From Spirochaetae bacterium HGW-Spirochaetae-1 (GTDB taxonomy: Bacteria > Spirochaetota > UBA4802 > UBA5550): DNA of 64,000 bases. The translations under genes and the position numbers were made by a program. A model generated the notes under the pieces. It saw nothing but the letters and a program-made list of their open reading frames with translations. It ran no database searches and was not told the origin of the DNA. Location of the stretch: contig PGXY01000010.1 of assembly GCA_002839375.1 (NCBI GenBank), forward strand, positions 332,371 through 396,370. Direction: 5' to 3'. Below, piece after piece: positions 26,615 to 36,565 of the stretch; positions within the stretch are counted from its first letter, which is position 1, and the number at the start of each line of letters is the position of its first letter.

Positions 26615-28132
26615 TTACTTCTCTTTTTTTCTATCTTCTTTGTTAACTTCATTTTTTATTTCATTCCCGCCCTGGGGTTTTTCAGACTCCATTGTGCGGA
26701 GAATGCGGATTGATTCATTGATGTAGTACATGTCCTTTTTATCTTCCCTGTCGCGGTTCTTCATCAGGTACGTTCGGGCCTTTTCATTATCCTTTCTGAT
26801 CAGGTATATCCTGCCCATGTAGTAATTGACAGCAGCCTCATGTTCCGATTCAGGTGTTATCCTGTTAAAGCACGACAGGGATTTTTCAATCTTCCCGGAA
26901 TAAAGATAATTTCGTCCGTAATTGAAATTCAGATCATCGTCGCTCATTATCCCCGGATCGTCTTTTTTTCTATCCTCGATTTTTTCCAGGTAGTAAATTG
27001 TTTTCTCCGTAAAGCGGAGCCGGTCAAAGATTGATGCGTTAACCACGAGGGCGAAGCTGTTGGACCCCTGTTTCAGCAGTATGTTTGCCGTCATGATGGA
27101 ATAGGTGTCGTACTCATTTTTTCTGAATGAATCGAGCAGATATTCAAAAAAATCATTCTTCTCTTTTGCTTCAAATTTTTCCAGCTCCAGAAATTTGCCC
27201 GCTGTGAATATCCAGAAGTCTTTATCGTGGTCCTGGATTCCCTTTTTCCTGTTTTCGATGAAACGGGTGAATAGGGATGCATATTCGCCGCCTGACATAT
27301 ATCCCAGTATGCCCGTTGTATAATCGTTGAAGATATCGTCAGTTACTGTTTGAGTGATTATTCCGTAATACTCATAGGCCTCTTTAAATTCCTCCAGGTA
27401 AATGCAGGATCGGGCCAGGTTGGCCAGGTTGATGGCGTCCTTGCCGTCAATTTTGTAAGCTGCCTTGAACTGCCTGTATGCTCCGGAAATATCCCCCTGC
27501 TGAAAATAGACTGCTCCCAGGTCACAAACTGCCGGGGCATACGAGGGGTACCGGTCAATGCATATTTTGAATAGCCTGACCGCTTCATCATAACTGTTGT
27601 CCTTGTACAGTTTCCCCGCAAGGTCATTGAGTATATACGGTGTGTTATTATCCTCTTTAAAGTTGACAAGGTATAAATCAATTACGGAAAAATACTTTTC
27701 GAAGTTCCTCATCACGGCATAGGAATTGAGCAGGTTGAAATAAGCATTACTGTAGGTTTTATCAATTTCAATAATCTTAAAATAAATAGTTTCCGCCTTT
27801 TTGAAAATCTCTTTCTCATAGTATGGAACGGGAGTGAAAATTTTGTTGAAATTCTCCTGATTGAATTCTCCCATTCCACTTTCTCCATCTCTGATACCGG
27901 CGGCGGTTGAGTCGAATTGAATACCTTCTTTATAAGCCATGTTGCGGTACACACAGCCCAGGGCGCACAGGGCTTGCAGGTCAAGGGGATTCTTGTCAAC
28001 GGCCTGCTGCGCCATTTTTTCAGCCGCCTGAAAATCTCTTTTTCTTATCAGCTCATCCACGTCATCGTGAATTCCCGCCAGCAGGGGGAAATGGATGAGT
28101 GTGAACATGAGAATAATGACGGCTTTTTTCAT
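26615..28132 (-). CDS. Exported TPR-repeat protein
   Basis: A 505-residue protein with a signal peptide (KKAVIILMFTLIHFPLLAG) and repeated tetratricopeptide motifs through most of the length, for example DFQAAEKMAQQAVDKNP near residue 35, SYDEAVRLFKI near 190 and GDISGAYRQFKAAYK near 225. TPRs mediate protein contacts, so this is probably a periplasmic scaffold. No catalytic domain is seen. It ends with a highly charged Lys/Glu tail. It lies 95 bp downstream of the PQQ-propeller gene on the same strand and may share its transcript. Confidence 0.78.
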   Translation of the reverse strand: MKKAVIILMFTLIHFPLLAGIHDDVDELIRKRDFQAAEKMAQQAVDKNPLDLQALCALGCVYRNMAYKEGIQFDSTAAGIRDGESGMGEFNQENFNKIFTPVPYYEKEIFKKAETIYFKIIEIDKTYSNAYFNLLNSYAVMRNFEKYFSVIDLYLVNFKEDNNTPYILNDLAGKLYKDNSYDEAVRLFKICIDRYPSYAPAVCDLGAVYFQQGDISGAYRQFKAAYKIDGKDAINLANLARSCIYLEEFKEAYEYYGIITQTVTDDIFNDYTTGILGYMSGGEYASLFTRFIENRKKGIQDHDKDFWIFTAGKFLELEKFEAKEKNDFFEYLLDSFRKNEYDTYSIMTANILLKQGSNSFALVVNASIFDRLRFTEKTIYYLEKIEDRKKDDPGIMSDDDLNFNYGRNYLYSGKIEKSLSCFNRITPESEHEAAVNYYMGRIYLIRKDNEKARTYLMKNRDREDKKDMYYINESIRILRTMESEKPQGGNEIKNEVNKEDRKKEK

Positions 28133-28227
28133 GGTTTCTCTCAGGTCTATTCCGTGATTAAGGACATATACTTTCTTTGTATGCGGATAATTCTTTTTGT
28201 CAAGAAAGAATCATAAGGGAAATACAT

Positions 28228-30855
28228 CTATTCGCCGGGGTATCCCACGATTATTTCAGACCTGGCTGCGGGATAGGTGTCCACCATGAAATAGGCGCGT
28301 GCCTTTCCCCGGAAACCCTTTTCTTCGAGATGAAGGGTTACTGTGCTGATCGTGCCATCCTCGCGGGACTCAACAAAAGTTTTCCGTGCGTAATTGGCCT
28401 GGACCGGCTTATTGGTTGCTGTGTCGACAAGAAGTATACCATAAACATGTTCTTCTCTTTTCAATTGGCCGCCGGATATTTTTGCCGAGACATATTCTTT
28501 TTCTGCGTGGAAGGAGACAGCCCCTGCATTCTCAGGTCCCGTTGTGTATCCTTTGCCGTGGAGCTTTAAATTACAGCCTCCGTAAATATTCATGAGACCC
28601 GTATCAAACTCCGACATGCCCGTCAGTTTTAGAAACTTGCCGTAAAATTTAATTTCATCACATCGGGCTATGGCGTTAAGGGCCGGTCTTGCGGAAATCG
28701 CTCCTGTCGCAGGATTTGCTTTAAAGGCCAGCCTGTACAGGGCGTATGGCATGTCCCAGGTCCCGTTGAAATCCAGGAGGAAACCGTCATAGTTGTACAT
28801 GGTAACGAGCCCACGGTCATAATCCAGGATAAGAGGAAAACGGTCCTGCAGGGATGTGTCAGCCACGGTTTGTCCCGATTCACCGTCGAGCTTTCCCCTG
28901 ATACCCCAGATTATGGCATTATTGCCTTTTCCTTCCACGATGCCGTAGAGATAGTGAAGGGAATCAAAGCCGATCTGGTTCCACGACGGGAGGATGGCCG
29001 GGCTCGGAGCTGCCAGGCGGCTCATTTCAAACATGGTAGAGGGATCTCCTGCTTTTACCGGTATCCGGTATGGCATGTTTCCATTTTTTCTGGGACGTAC
29101 GCGGAATGAAAATGTCCGATCAAATTCGCCGCCCCTGTTGCCGCCGAAAAATTTCAACCCGAAGCGCGACAGTCCCGTGATATAGGGACCTTTCAGCCTG
29201 ACCGCAAGCGTTCCGCCTTCGGGGCCCGTCCATGTCTCTCCGGGGATGATTGTTATAAACTGGCGATCGGCCGAAACCTTGACCCTGCCTTCGGTTCCGC
29301 CCGTGAAGGTAACCTCAAGGGAATTGCCGTCAATGGCAGCCAGAACCGTATCGCCGTTTTTTCTGACGAAAAGGGAGAAGGCCAGGGGTTCATTAGCGTC
29401 GATTTCTTTCGGCGCTTCAATCTGAAGGCCGCCGAAACGGGTAGTGAAGAAAAGGAAATTGCCGTCTTTCGGCAGATCCTCGCCGGGACCCGGGGTGCAG
29501 CGGACATCGGATTTTCCAGCCGTTGAGAGTGGATAGTCGTAGGGAATGAAAAATATCCCGCCGCTCTCTCCCGCTATGTAAACGCCCTGGCGCCCCAGTG
29601 CCGGCGATGCGTTGAGATCATTACGGTCTTCGTCGATGCAGCGGTATGCCCATCGGAGAGTACCATCGGGATTGATGCAGAAGAGCCGTCCTTCGCCGGA
29701 ACCCACATAAATGACATCATCGGCATCGACTGCCGGTGACGACCTGATGGGCTCCCGCGTATCAAAGGCCCATTTGAGACTTCCATCGACGGGATTTATT
29801 GCATACACCGTGCCGTCGGCCGATGGCTGAATCACCGTGCCGTCCTTGAGCTGTGCGGGACTGGCATAGATATGCCCACGGGCGCCGAACTTCCATAGGG
29901 CGGAACCGTCTTCCTGGGCATAGGCCCTGAGTATGCCGTCAAATCCGCCCACGAGAGCGGCGCCGCGGGGACTGTCCGAGGTGAGCATGATGGTTGCCGC
30001 ATTGGTTCCCAGGCCGCCGCTGGTCCACTGCTCCCGGGAACTTTCGCTGTCGTAGCAGAAAACATTTTTCAGGGCAGCAAAACAAGTGCCGAAAAATATC
30101 CTTCCTGTTTTGGTGTTCACCGCCGGCAAAGACCATACCATTTCATTGGCAAGGTACTGAGTTTTACCCATGCCAGTCTCCCTGTCCAGGGCATAAACCA
30201 GGTAATTATCATTGGGAGCCAGGAGGGTCCCATCGTGGAGCATGCCCACATTGCCTTCGAACCAGTTGAGATTGTAGGTCTTGAGATCGAATTTTTCCTT
30301 TACCTCCTGCGGAGAGTGGGCTTTGAATTTCCAGAGGAGAGTCCCCTTCAGGCGGTCAAAGGCGTAGACATGGCCGTCACCGGAGCCCACATAGACCCTG
30401 TGCTTATCATCGAGAAGTGCCGAGGAATCGATTATCTCTCCAGTGAGATGACGCCATTTAAGCTTACCAGTTTTATTAATGGCATAGAAATAATGATCGG
30501 CCGATCCGATATAGACGGTCCCGTCACCATCGACCACGGGAGAACTGAAAATACCCTTGCCGGTTTCATAGGCCCAGGGCCTGAGGCCGGATTTTTCAGG
30601 CATTACTTCACTCCGGCCGTTCTGAAGGGCATTGCAGCGGAATTTCGGCCAGGGGCTTCCCGGGTCAAGGGGGAGATCGTAGGTGAATTTTGCGTTATCC
30701 GCTGCCGTGGGTGAGGGCTCTGACCCCGGTTTCATGATATAGTCGGTACAGCTGATACATGACGATGATATATATAGAAGAAGGATGCAGATTGCTGTAT
30801 AAAGGATATGGATTTTTTTAAATGTGTAGTTGGCACGAAAGTCTTTCCATGTCAT
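28228..30855 (-). CDS. PQQ-type beta-propeller lipoprotein
   Basis: An 875-residue envelope protein with an N-terminal hydrophobic segment ending at YISSSC (C33, or C36, is the candidate lipidation site). Residues about 65-430 contain several PQQ/quinoprotein-like propeller blades with the recurrent pattern (V/I)YVGSGDGHVYAFD...G.LLWKF. The C-terminal half is beta-rich and not recognised. The blades resemble BamB-like or quinoprotein folds, but no PQQ-binding dehydrogenase residues can be asserted, so a structural or binding role is more likely. An AGGAGG ribosome binding site precedes the ATG. Confidence 0.78.
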   Translation of the reverse strand: MTWKDFRANYTFKKIHILYTAICILLLYISSSCISCTDYIMKPGSEPSPTAADNAKFTYDLPLDPGSPWPKFRCNALQNGRSEVMPEKSGLRPWAYETGKGIFSSPVVDGDGTVYIGSADHYFYAINKTGKLKWRHLTGEIIDSSALLDDKHRVYVGSGDGHVYAFDRLKGTLLWKFKAHSPQEVKEKFDLKTYNLNWFEGNVGMLHDGTLLAPNDNYLVYALDRETGMGKTQYLANEMVWSLPAVNTKTGRIFFGTCFAALKNVFCYDSESSREQWTSGGLGTNAATIMLTSDSPRGAALVGGFDGILRAYAQEDGSALWKFGARGHIYASPAQLKDGTVIQPSADGTVYAINPVDGSLKWAFDTREPIRSSPAVDADDVIYVGSGEGRLFCINPDGTLRWAYRCIDEDRNDLNASPALGRQGVYIAGESGGIFFIPYDYPLSTAGKSDVRCTPGPGEDLPKDGNFLFFTTRFGGLQIEAPKEIDANEPLAFSLFVRKNGDTVLAAIDGNSLEVTFTGGTEGRVKVSADRQFITIIPGETWTGPEGGTLAVRLKGPYITGLSRFGLKFFGGNRGGEFDRTFSFRVRPRKNGNMPYRIPVKAGDPSTMFEMSRLAAPSPAILPSWNQIGFDSLHYLYGIVEGKGNNAIIWGIRGKLDGESGQTVADTSLQDRFPLILDYDRGLVTMYNYDGFLLDFNGTWDMPYALYRLAFKANPATGAISARPALNAIARCDEIKFYGKFLKLTGMSEFDTGLMNIYGGCNLKLHGKGYTTGPENAGAVSFHAEKEYVSAKISGGQLKREEHVYGILLVDTATNKPVQANYARKTFVESREDGTISTVTLHLEEKGFRGKARAYFMVDTYPAARSEIIVGYPGE

Positions 30856-30949
30856 GACGGGCCTCCTGGTAAATGAATATATATTCAGTTAAAGAGGAGG
30901 GGGTAAAAAAGTCAAGGACTATATACGTTATATATGATATGTGTTTCTG

Positions 30950-31255
30950 TTAATTCTTCTGCGATCGGTCCACATGGGCCCGTACCATGGCAATATCATA
31001 CTGCTTCATGGCTCTGACGTGGGAATAATTCTGGTATACGGGGCGTATGTCCAGGGTCCATCCCGCCTTTTCAGCAGCCGAAATAAAGGTGGGTGCATCG
31101 GTGATATTATCCAGGAAGATAAGGGTGCCGCTGATGTTTACATAGGAATTTGATGAAATTTCTTCCAGCAGTCCCAGGGAAAGGCAATCCTGCAGGGGAA
31201 CCTGGAGCCAGCTGTTTTCTGCATCTTCGTGCATGATATATTCGTTATTTTTCAT
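30950..31255 (-). CDS. Small soluble protein of unknown function
   Basis: A 101-residue, mildly acidic protein with no signal peptide or membrane segment. AGAGGA lies 8 bp upstream of the ATG, which supports translation. A central TLIFLDNITDAPTFISAAEKAG region has alternating strand-helix character. I do not recognise the family. It is monocistronic between the PQQ-propeller gene and rmuC. Confidence 0.6.
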   Translation of the reverse strand: MKNNEYIMHEDAENSWLQVPLQDCLSLGLLEEISSNSYVNISGTLIFLDNITDAPTFISAAEKAGWTLDIRPVYQNYSHVRAMKQYDIAMVRAHVDRSQKN

Positions 31256-31614
31256 ATAGCTAATCCTCTAAGATATACTAAGAATATATTTGCGAAAAAT
31301 TTCTATTACATTAACACTGTTTAAAATGACATTGCATATTAATCAACTCTTTATTGGTATAAATTCAGTTTTTTCTGTAAAAAAAGGAACGATATGAATA
31401 TATTTTGAGGCTCTGACCCCTGCTGATTAATCCATGGCATTCATTACGGAGACCCCGGCTGATAAACTTATGCTGTATATAAATCGAAAGTAGCCACCCA
31501 TGAGAGGGGTTGAAAATTCATGATTCTACGTGATCAGAAAAGACATTGACAGTGCCCGGGGGAGCTCCGATAAAATAGGAAAAATTCTTTTTCTATAAGT
31601 GCAGGAGGTTGAAT
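31256..31614. other. Intergenic region between a minus-strand hypothetical gene and rmuC
   Basis: A 359-bp AT-rich stretch with no supported ORF. It contains the rmuC promoter (next entry) and must contain the promoter of the minus-strand gene ending at 30950. I see no repeat or RNA structure in it. Confidence 0.5.
31546..31574 (+). promoter_or_regulatory. Promoter of rmuC
   Basis: TTGACA at 31546-31551 and GATAAA at 31569-31574 separated by 17 bp, about 40 bp before the rmuC ATG. Confidence 0.6.
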
Positions 31615-32874
31615 ATGGAATATGCGGGAACAATGCCGATTGCTGCAGCGGCGGGCGGATTTCTGCTTGGCGGGCTCACGATCTGGCTTATCATGAGCAT
31701 GAGAGCCGGAAGGATCATGGTCTCCCTGCAGATTGAAAACGCATCGCTGCGAAAGGAAAAAGAGGCAGACCAGTCTAAGATCGAATGGTTGGAAAATGCC
31801 GAGAAGAAGATGAGGGATGTTTTCAGCGCCACGGCAACGGAGGCCCTGCGCAACAATTCTCAGCTTTTCATGCAGCAGTCCAGGGACCAACTGAGCGGTC
31901 TGCACTCTGTGATCCGCGGAGACTGGAATACCCATAAGGAAGAATTCAGAAATATCATCAATCCCATTGAAAAGGATCTGGACAGGCTGGACAGGCAAGT
32001 CAAGGTAATGGAGGAAAAACGTGAAGGAGCTTACAGGTCTATCGAGACCCACATACTTTCTTTAAGCAGGGCACATCAGGAGCTTCAACAGGCTGCCACA
32101 ACCCTGTCGCAGGCACTTAAATCATCTTCCGTTCGGGGAAAATGGGGAGAAGTGCAGCTCAGGAGAATAGCCGAGATGGCGGGTATGATGGAGCATGTGG
32201 ATTTTTCCGAACAGACCGCCACTGATACAGGGACCGGCCGTCCCGATATGATAGTGCGCCTGCCAGGCAAGGGGATTATACCCATCGATGCCAAGGCGCC
32301 CATGCGGGCGTATCTGGCCGCCAGCGAAGCCACGGGTGAGGAGGAAAGGCGGAGGTTTTTTGCAGAACATGCCAAGGCCCTGCGCAGCCATGTATCATTG
32401 CTCTCCAGGAAAGAATACTGGAGCCAGTTTGAGTCAAGCCCGGAATTTATTGTTATGCTCGTCCCCTATGAATCGGGGCTGTCGGCAGCCTTTGTCACAG
32501 ATCCGGCCCTGCTTGACGACGCCCTGAATAACCGGGTTATCATCGTGTCGCCTGCGACCATGCTGGCTCTTCTAAAAGTAGTGTCCCTGGGATGGATGCA
32601 GCTGCATGTTTCGCAGAATGCCCGACAGATCGCCGATCAGGGGAAGGAGCTTTACAAGCGCCTCGGAGTGTTCACTGCCAGGTTCAACGATGTGGGGAGT
32701 AAAATTTCAGCATCGGTGAAAAGCTATAATGAAGCTGTCGCCTCCATGGAAGGCCGCCTCATTCCCGCAGCCCGCAGGCTGAAGGAGTTCGGCGCCGGTT
32801 CAGAGGAGGTGCCGGGGGGCGAAATGGTCGAAACCCAGGTGCGCGCCCCCCTACAGATGGATGATGAGGATTAA
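31615..32874 (+). CDS. rmuC: DNA recombination protein RmuC
   Basis: A 419-residue RmuC protein, a membrane-anchored nuclease-fold protein that limits DNA inversions and rearrangements. An N-terminal membrane helix (about 5-28) is followed by a coiled coil (about 35-165) and the conserved RmuC domain (SSVRGKWGEVQL, RPDMIVRLPGKGIIPIDAKAP, PYESGLSAAF). The DAK motif belongs to the PD-(D/E)XK-like core. ATG 31615 fits the AGGAGG ribosome binding site better than TTG 31609. The bacterioferritin gene is convergent, 10 bp away. Confidence 0.92.
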   Translation: MEYAGTMPIAAAAGGFLLGGLTIWLIMSMRAGRIMVSLQIENASLRKEKEADQSKIEWLENAEKKMRDVFSATATEALRNNSQLFMQQSRDQLSGLHSVIRGDWNTHKEEFRNIINPIEKDLDRLDRQVKVMEEKREGAYRSIETHILSLSRAHQELQQAATTLSQALKSSSVRGKWGEVQLRRIAEMAGMMEHVDFSEQTATDTGTGRPDMIVRLPGKGIIPIDAKAPMRAYLAASEATGEEERRRFFAEHAKALRSHVSLLSRKEYWSQFESSPEFIVMLVPYESGLSAAFVTDPALLDDALNNRVIIVSPATMLALLKVVSLGWMQLHVSQNARQIADQGKELYKRLGVFTARFNDVGSKISASVKSYNEAVASMEGRLIPAARRLKEFGAGSEEVPGGEMVETQVRAPLQMDDED

Positions 32875-32884
32875 ATTTCAGAGC

Positions 32885-33424
32885 CTATTGACCGCCTTTG
32901 TTCAAGATGAAGCCTTTTGAAGCGGGGCCCGTATCGGCCGGTGTTCCCGCGATGCGTGCCAGGAAAGAGGCCCCCAGTTTTTTGATATGGTCGTCGATAT
33001 TATCAAAATAGTTGAAGTGTTCCTGTTCCTCGTCCACAATGACCTCAAATAGTTTCATGCTGGAGCTGTCGCCGTTTTCGCGGCATACCAGGATGAACTG
33101 GTTATATGCATCGATAGCATTATCCTCCAGGCCGGCATCAAAAGGGAAAACGGCTTCAACGGCCTGGCCCCGGGTCACTTCAGCAGCCTTTTCGGAAACG
33201 GGTTCTCCGCCCAATTCCTTTATGCGCTCGGCAAACATTTCGGCATGACGCATTTCGTCGATAGCGATGAGCTTCATGTTCGCTGCCAGTTCCCCGTAAT
33301 CCATGTCGTCCAGGTTGTAATGCTGGTTCATGTACTGGTGTATCACATGCAGCTCCATGGATCTGGCCTTGTTAAGTACTTCGATCACTTTTTCCCGGCG
33401 TTTCTCTCTGTTGTTTTCAGCCAT
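32885..33424 (-). CDS. bfr: Bacterioferritin
   Basis: A 24-mer iron-storage protein of 179 residues from ATG 33424 (AAGGAG upstream). The frame extends to 33451, but the longer N-terminus lacks support. All six ferroxidase ligands of E. coli Bfr are present with a constant +6 offset: E24, E57, H60, E100, E133 and H136. The heme-ligating methionine corresponds to M58, so this is a heme-containing bacterioferritin rather than a non-heme ferritin. The C-terminal 25 residues extend beyond the usual four-helix core. It protects against iron-driven oxidative stress. Confidence 0.92.
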   Translation of the reverse strand: MAENNREKRREKVIEVLNKARSMELHVIHQYMNQHYNLDDMDYGELAANMKLIAIDEMRHAEMFAERIKELGGEPVSEKAAEVTRGQAVEAVFPFDAGLEDNAIDAYNQFILVCRENGDSSSMKLFEVIVDEEQEHFNYFDNIDDHIKKLGASFLARIAGTPADTGPASKGFILNKGGQ

Positions 33425-33716
33425 TATCAAACTCCTTTTTGTTTTAGTCATATTAGTGGCATACTATTTCACCACATTGAATCGGCGTGGGATTTAAGAA
33501 TTTATTCTAGTACAGGAAGGTTAGTCGAAGTCAAGTTTCATTTTTTTAAGTAAAAAGTAAAAATTAAGGATATTTTTCCCAAAGGCGTGATTTTCTCAAC
33601 AGGCATACTGCCCGATTTTTATGGAAAGTCTATAATACCCCTCTCCCTGTCTTGATACGGATTCAAATCGCAGAGACACCGAGGCTGCCACTGTAGTGGG
33701 ATACCTCCAGGCCTGA

Positions 33717-33803
33717 TCAATGGTGCAGGTGTATGGTCTCGCTGAAAAGCCCAGGAAGAAACACCAGCATCAGGATCAAGGTAATTGCCAGTACCAGTGA
33801 CAT
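33717..33803 (-). CDS. Possible 28-residue single-span membrane peptide
   Basis: A very short ORF encoding an almost entirely hydrophobic helix (MSLVLAITLILMLVFLPG) followed by a short histidine-rich tail. GGGAG and AGGA lie just before the ATG. A TTGATA...TATATT pair with a 16-bp spacer lies upstream on the minus strand around 33820-33850. Composition is that of a real small membrane peptide, but the ORF is short enough to arise by chance. The rest of the 33425-33956 gap holds only the presumed bfr and 33957-gene promoters. Confidence 0.35.
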   Translation of the reverse strand: MSLVLAITLILMLVFLPGLFSETIHLHH

Positions 33804-33887
33804 GATCCTGCTCCCGGTATAAATATACGAATTGTAGCGGGAATATCAATGAAAGATGAGCCTGGAGTTTATTTTACCATTAATTTA

Positions 33888-33917
33888 TTGACACGATTGG
33901 AAAAATCAAAGAATACT
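33888..33917 (+). promoter_or_regulatory. Promoter of the exported lipoprotein gene
   Basis: TTGACA at 33888-33893 is followed, after an 18-bp spacer, by AATACT at 33912-33917. Its position makes ATG 33957 the usable start and excludes the in-frame codon at 33849. Confidence 0.55.
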
Positions 33918-33956
33918 AGCTTATACACAGAGCTTCCGGTAAAATACAGGAATCAA

Positions 33957-34877
33957 ATGCAAATAGTTAAATTAATATTTCCGCTTATATTCCTTGCCCT
34001 GTCAGGGGAATCGGGGTGTGAACGCGCCGATCTTTTCAATGAAATGAATGGACCAGCGGTGATGACCGATGCAAAGGCAATTACCTCCTTTTCATTTACA
34101 ACCCTGGGAATTACGGCGACAATTGATGACATTGCGTATGCCATAACTGCCACGGTACCCTATGGAACGGATGTCACGGCCATGGTAGCCTCCTTTGCCA
34201 CAACAGGGGCCTCAGTCCATATCGGGGCGACACTGCAGATAAGCGGGAGTACTCCCAATGATTTCAGCAGCCCCGTAACATATACTGTAACTGCCGGTGA
34301 CGGTTCCATGCAGGATTATTCCGTCACTGTGAATATTGCCGCGGGAACACCCTATGAAATACTGCATGACACCGGGTCCAATTCGGCGTGGTTCGGTGGA
34401 GATGCCAATTATGCCGGTGGCCGCAACGTTGGCCAGGGACAGTCCGTACTTATAGACCAGGATATTATCCTGGAGAGCTTTTCAATTTCGATGGCAACAC
34501 CCTTTGCAAACAATGTTGATTCAAGCACCGGCGATGTTACGCTCCGGCTGATCATACGGAATGCCGGCGGCGTCATGCTGGATTCAATTGATCTCGTAGT
34601 TCCCGCGTCATATTCGGGCGGCTGGATAACCTGGACTCCTATCAATATGAGTGTCGCCTCCGGTACGACTTTGATTTTTACGGCCTATCTTGTGGGCGGA
34701 TATGATACAAATGAACTTACGGCCTACATAGATGCAAACCTTGTCACTGATTCATACAGCAACGGACGGAGATATGATATCAACGGGGCGTATACTGACG
34801 CCGCCATGGAAACGTGGTCCAACTGGGGGACGCAGGATTATGATCTTCATTTCTGGCTCCAGGGAATGATCCCATGA
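33957..34877 (+). CDS. Secreted lipoprotein with Ig-like DUF5018-type repeat
   Basis: A 306-residue exported protein. From ATG 33957 it has a signal peptide and a lipobox LSGESGC. The region about 40-125 (AITSFSFTTLGITATID..., then VTYTVTAGDGSMQDYSVTV) is the cadherin-like/DUF5018 beta-sandwich common in surface lipoproteins of Spirochaetes and Bacteroidetes. The C-terminal half is a beta-rich, Gly/Ser/Thr-rich domain of unknown role with a WFGG motif. AGGAA precedes the start. Likely surface-exposed or periplasmic; no enzyme motif is seen. Confidence 0.7.
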   Translation: MQIVKLIFPLIFLALSGESGCERADLFNEMNGPAVMTDAKAITSFSFTTLGITATIDDIAYAITATVPYGTDVTAMVASFATTGASVHIGATLQISGSTPNDFSSPVTYTVTAGDGSMQDYSVTVNIAAGTPYEILHDTGSNSAWFGGDANYAGGRNVGQGQSVLIDQDIILESFSISMATPFANNVDSSTGDVTLRLIIRNAGGVMLDSIDLVVPASYSGGWITWTPINMSVASGTTLIFTAYLVGGYDTNELTAYIDANLVTDSYSNGRRYDINGAYTDAAMETWSNWGTQDYDLHFWLQGMIP

Positions 34878-34922
34878 ATAAGACCATTCCAGAATACTGC
34901 TTGTGTCCCATAGAAAAAAGTA

Positions 34923-35747
34923 ATGAAAAATAGAGTTCTGCTAATAACAATCATTCTGCTGCCGGTCGTGATTACTTCAGTCAGGTCCGGACCCCGGATT
35001 AAACTCAATTCTTCGGAACATTACCGGACAATTCAGGGTGAGCTGGTTTTGAATATTGAAGTATATACACAGCACACAGAAAACAGGAATATAATTAAAG
35101 CCCCTGTTGTACTGCACTACAATATTAATAATCTGAAAATTTTTAACGCTGATGCAAAGAAGTATATTTCCCTTTTCAAAAAAGAAAAACCTTCCCTGGA
35201 TATACCAGGAACAAGCCGGGCTTTCAATGAGAAGGGGAAGAAGATGAGCGGGCAGGCTATTTATGTTGAGGAATTTTCCCGGGGATATGAGGAAATCGGC
35301 GGTGAGCGCCGCATGGTCACGGAAAAATATGTCAGGGGAACGACACATCGCGGGATAGATTTTATACTGACCGTTCCCAATTTTATTGAAACGGTTACGA
35401 AAAATCCCGCATCATTTAAATATGTGATGATGCTCCGGGATGTAAAGGGTTCGGCAAAAGAAAGCATTGAGTCCGAAGGATATCAAAGGCTTTTAATTCC
35501 CGGAATGGGAGAACAGGTAATTACGTATGGACTGCATGCCGAATTCAGCCTGGATCAGCTTGTACATGACGGCATAAAGGAAAAAACAAAACTGCCAGAA
35601 ATTGACGGGGAAAAACTCATAGATTTTCTTCTCAAACCGGCGGGTTTCACTGTTTTTGAGCTGCGTGGCGAAACGGAATTCACTCCTGAATCGGGCGGCG
35701 GAAAAGCCTTTTATTATGGTTCATTGATGCTGAAGGCGGATTTATAG
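34923..35747 (+). CDS. Exported protein of unknown function
   Basis: A 274-residue protein with a hydrophobic signal peptide (NRVLLITIILLPVVITSV). The mature part alternates beta strands with charged loops and lacks cysteines. I do not recognise a family. It lies 45 bp after the lipoprotein gene on the same strand with no terminator between them, so it is probably co-expressed with it and acts in the periplasm or envelope (inference). It is convergent with nadD. Confidence 0.65.
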   Translation: MKNRVLLITIILLPVVITSVRSGPRIKLNSSEHYRTIQGELVLNIEVYTQHTENRNIIKAPVVLHYNINNLKIFNADAKKYISLFKKEKPSLDIPGTSRAFNEKGKKMSGQAIYVEEFSRGYEEIGGERRMVTEKYVRGTTHRGIDFILTVPNFIETVTKNPASFKYVMMLRDVKGSAKESIESEGYQRLLIPGMGEQVITYGLHAEFSLDQLVHDGIKEKTKLPEIDGEKLIDFLLKPAGFTVFELRGETEFTPESGGGKAFYYGSLMLKADL

Positions 35748-35762
35748 TGAAGTGGGCTCACT

Positions 35763-36344
35763 CTATGTGTTCGCTTTATAAAGGTTTTTTTCTTTGATGT
35801 AATCATACACACCCGTCGGTAGCAGATCTGCGGGATCTTCCCCGCGGCTTATCATTATACGTAAATCCGTTGATGAAACAGTTTTAATATTATTGTCAAG
35901 ATAGTGAATGGAAAATCCTTTGTCCGACAGCAAAGGGGGATTCAATTCCCTCCTGAAAACAAGGAATTCGGCAATCTGTTTTAATTCTTCAACCTTCCGC
36001 CATGTATGCAGGATCGGAAGCAGGTCATCGCCGATCATGATGATCGGTTTCTTCTCCGGATTGTATTTTTTATACAGATATTTTACAGTTTTGATGGTGT
36101 ATGATATACCTGATCTTTCCGTTTCCCATGGTTCCAGCATGAAGGGGGTTCCCTTCAGGGCCAGACGGAGCATGTGTATGCGGTGGCGCGGCGCGATCAT
36201 TGACTCATTGTTTTTATGAGGCGAGAGACGGGAAGGAACAAAAAGGATTTTATAGTCGGGATAGGTTTCAGCTGCCTTTTCCGCAATATACAGGTGCCCC
36301 CGATGTACGGGATTGAATGCTCCGCCGAATAGAATTATATTCAT
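35763..36344 (-). CDS. nadD: Nicotinate-nucleotide adenylyltransferase
   Basis: NadD converts nicotinate mononucleotide and ATP to deamido-NAD in NAD synthesis. Nucleotidylyltransferase motifs are intact: GGAFNPVHRGH (residues 7-17, with the HxGH signature) and SSTDLR near the C-terminus. The usual family start is at MNIILFGG, i.e. ATG 36344, giving 193 residues; the frame's earlier ATG at 36392 would add 16 residues that the family lacks. In many bacteria rsfS or obg is next to nadD, but neither is here. Confidence 0.93.
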   Translation of the reverse strand: MNIILFGGAFNPVHRGHLYIAEKAAETYPDYKILFVPSRLSPHKNNESMIAPRHRIHMLRLALKGTPFMLEPWETERSGISYTIKTVKYLYKKYNPEKKPIIMIGDDLLPILHTWRKVEELKQIAEFLVFRRELNPPLLSDKGFSIHYLDNNIKTVSSTDLRIMISRGEDPADLLPTGVYDYIKEKNLYKANT

Positions 36345-36565
36345 GACAGTATATGAGTTCCGTTTTTCATGTATAACACTAAAACTCTTCAAAGGTATTT
36401 GTAAAGGAAAATTTTAGCAGTACAAATGGGGAAAAATCGCTGGACAGAATGATCCGGGCACAGGTAATTTAGTGTAGATATTATTGGGAAAATGAAAACC
36501 TTTTTCCGGTATTAGGGGTCTTATAATTAAGGGAACTTTTAAAGAATATTCAGGGATATCTGTAT

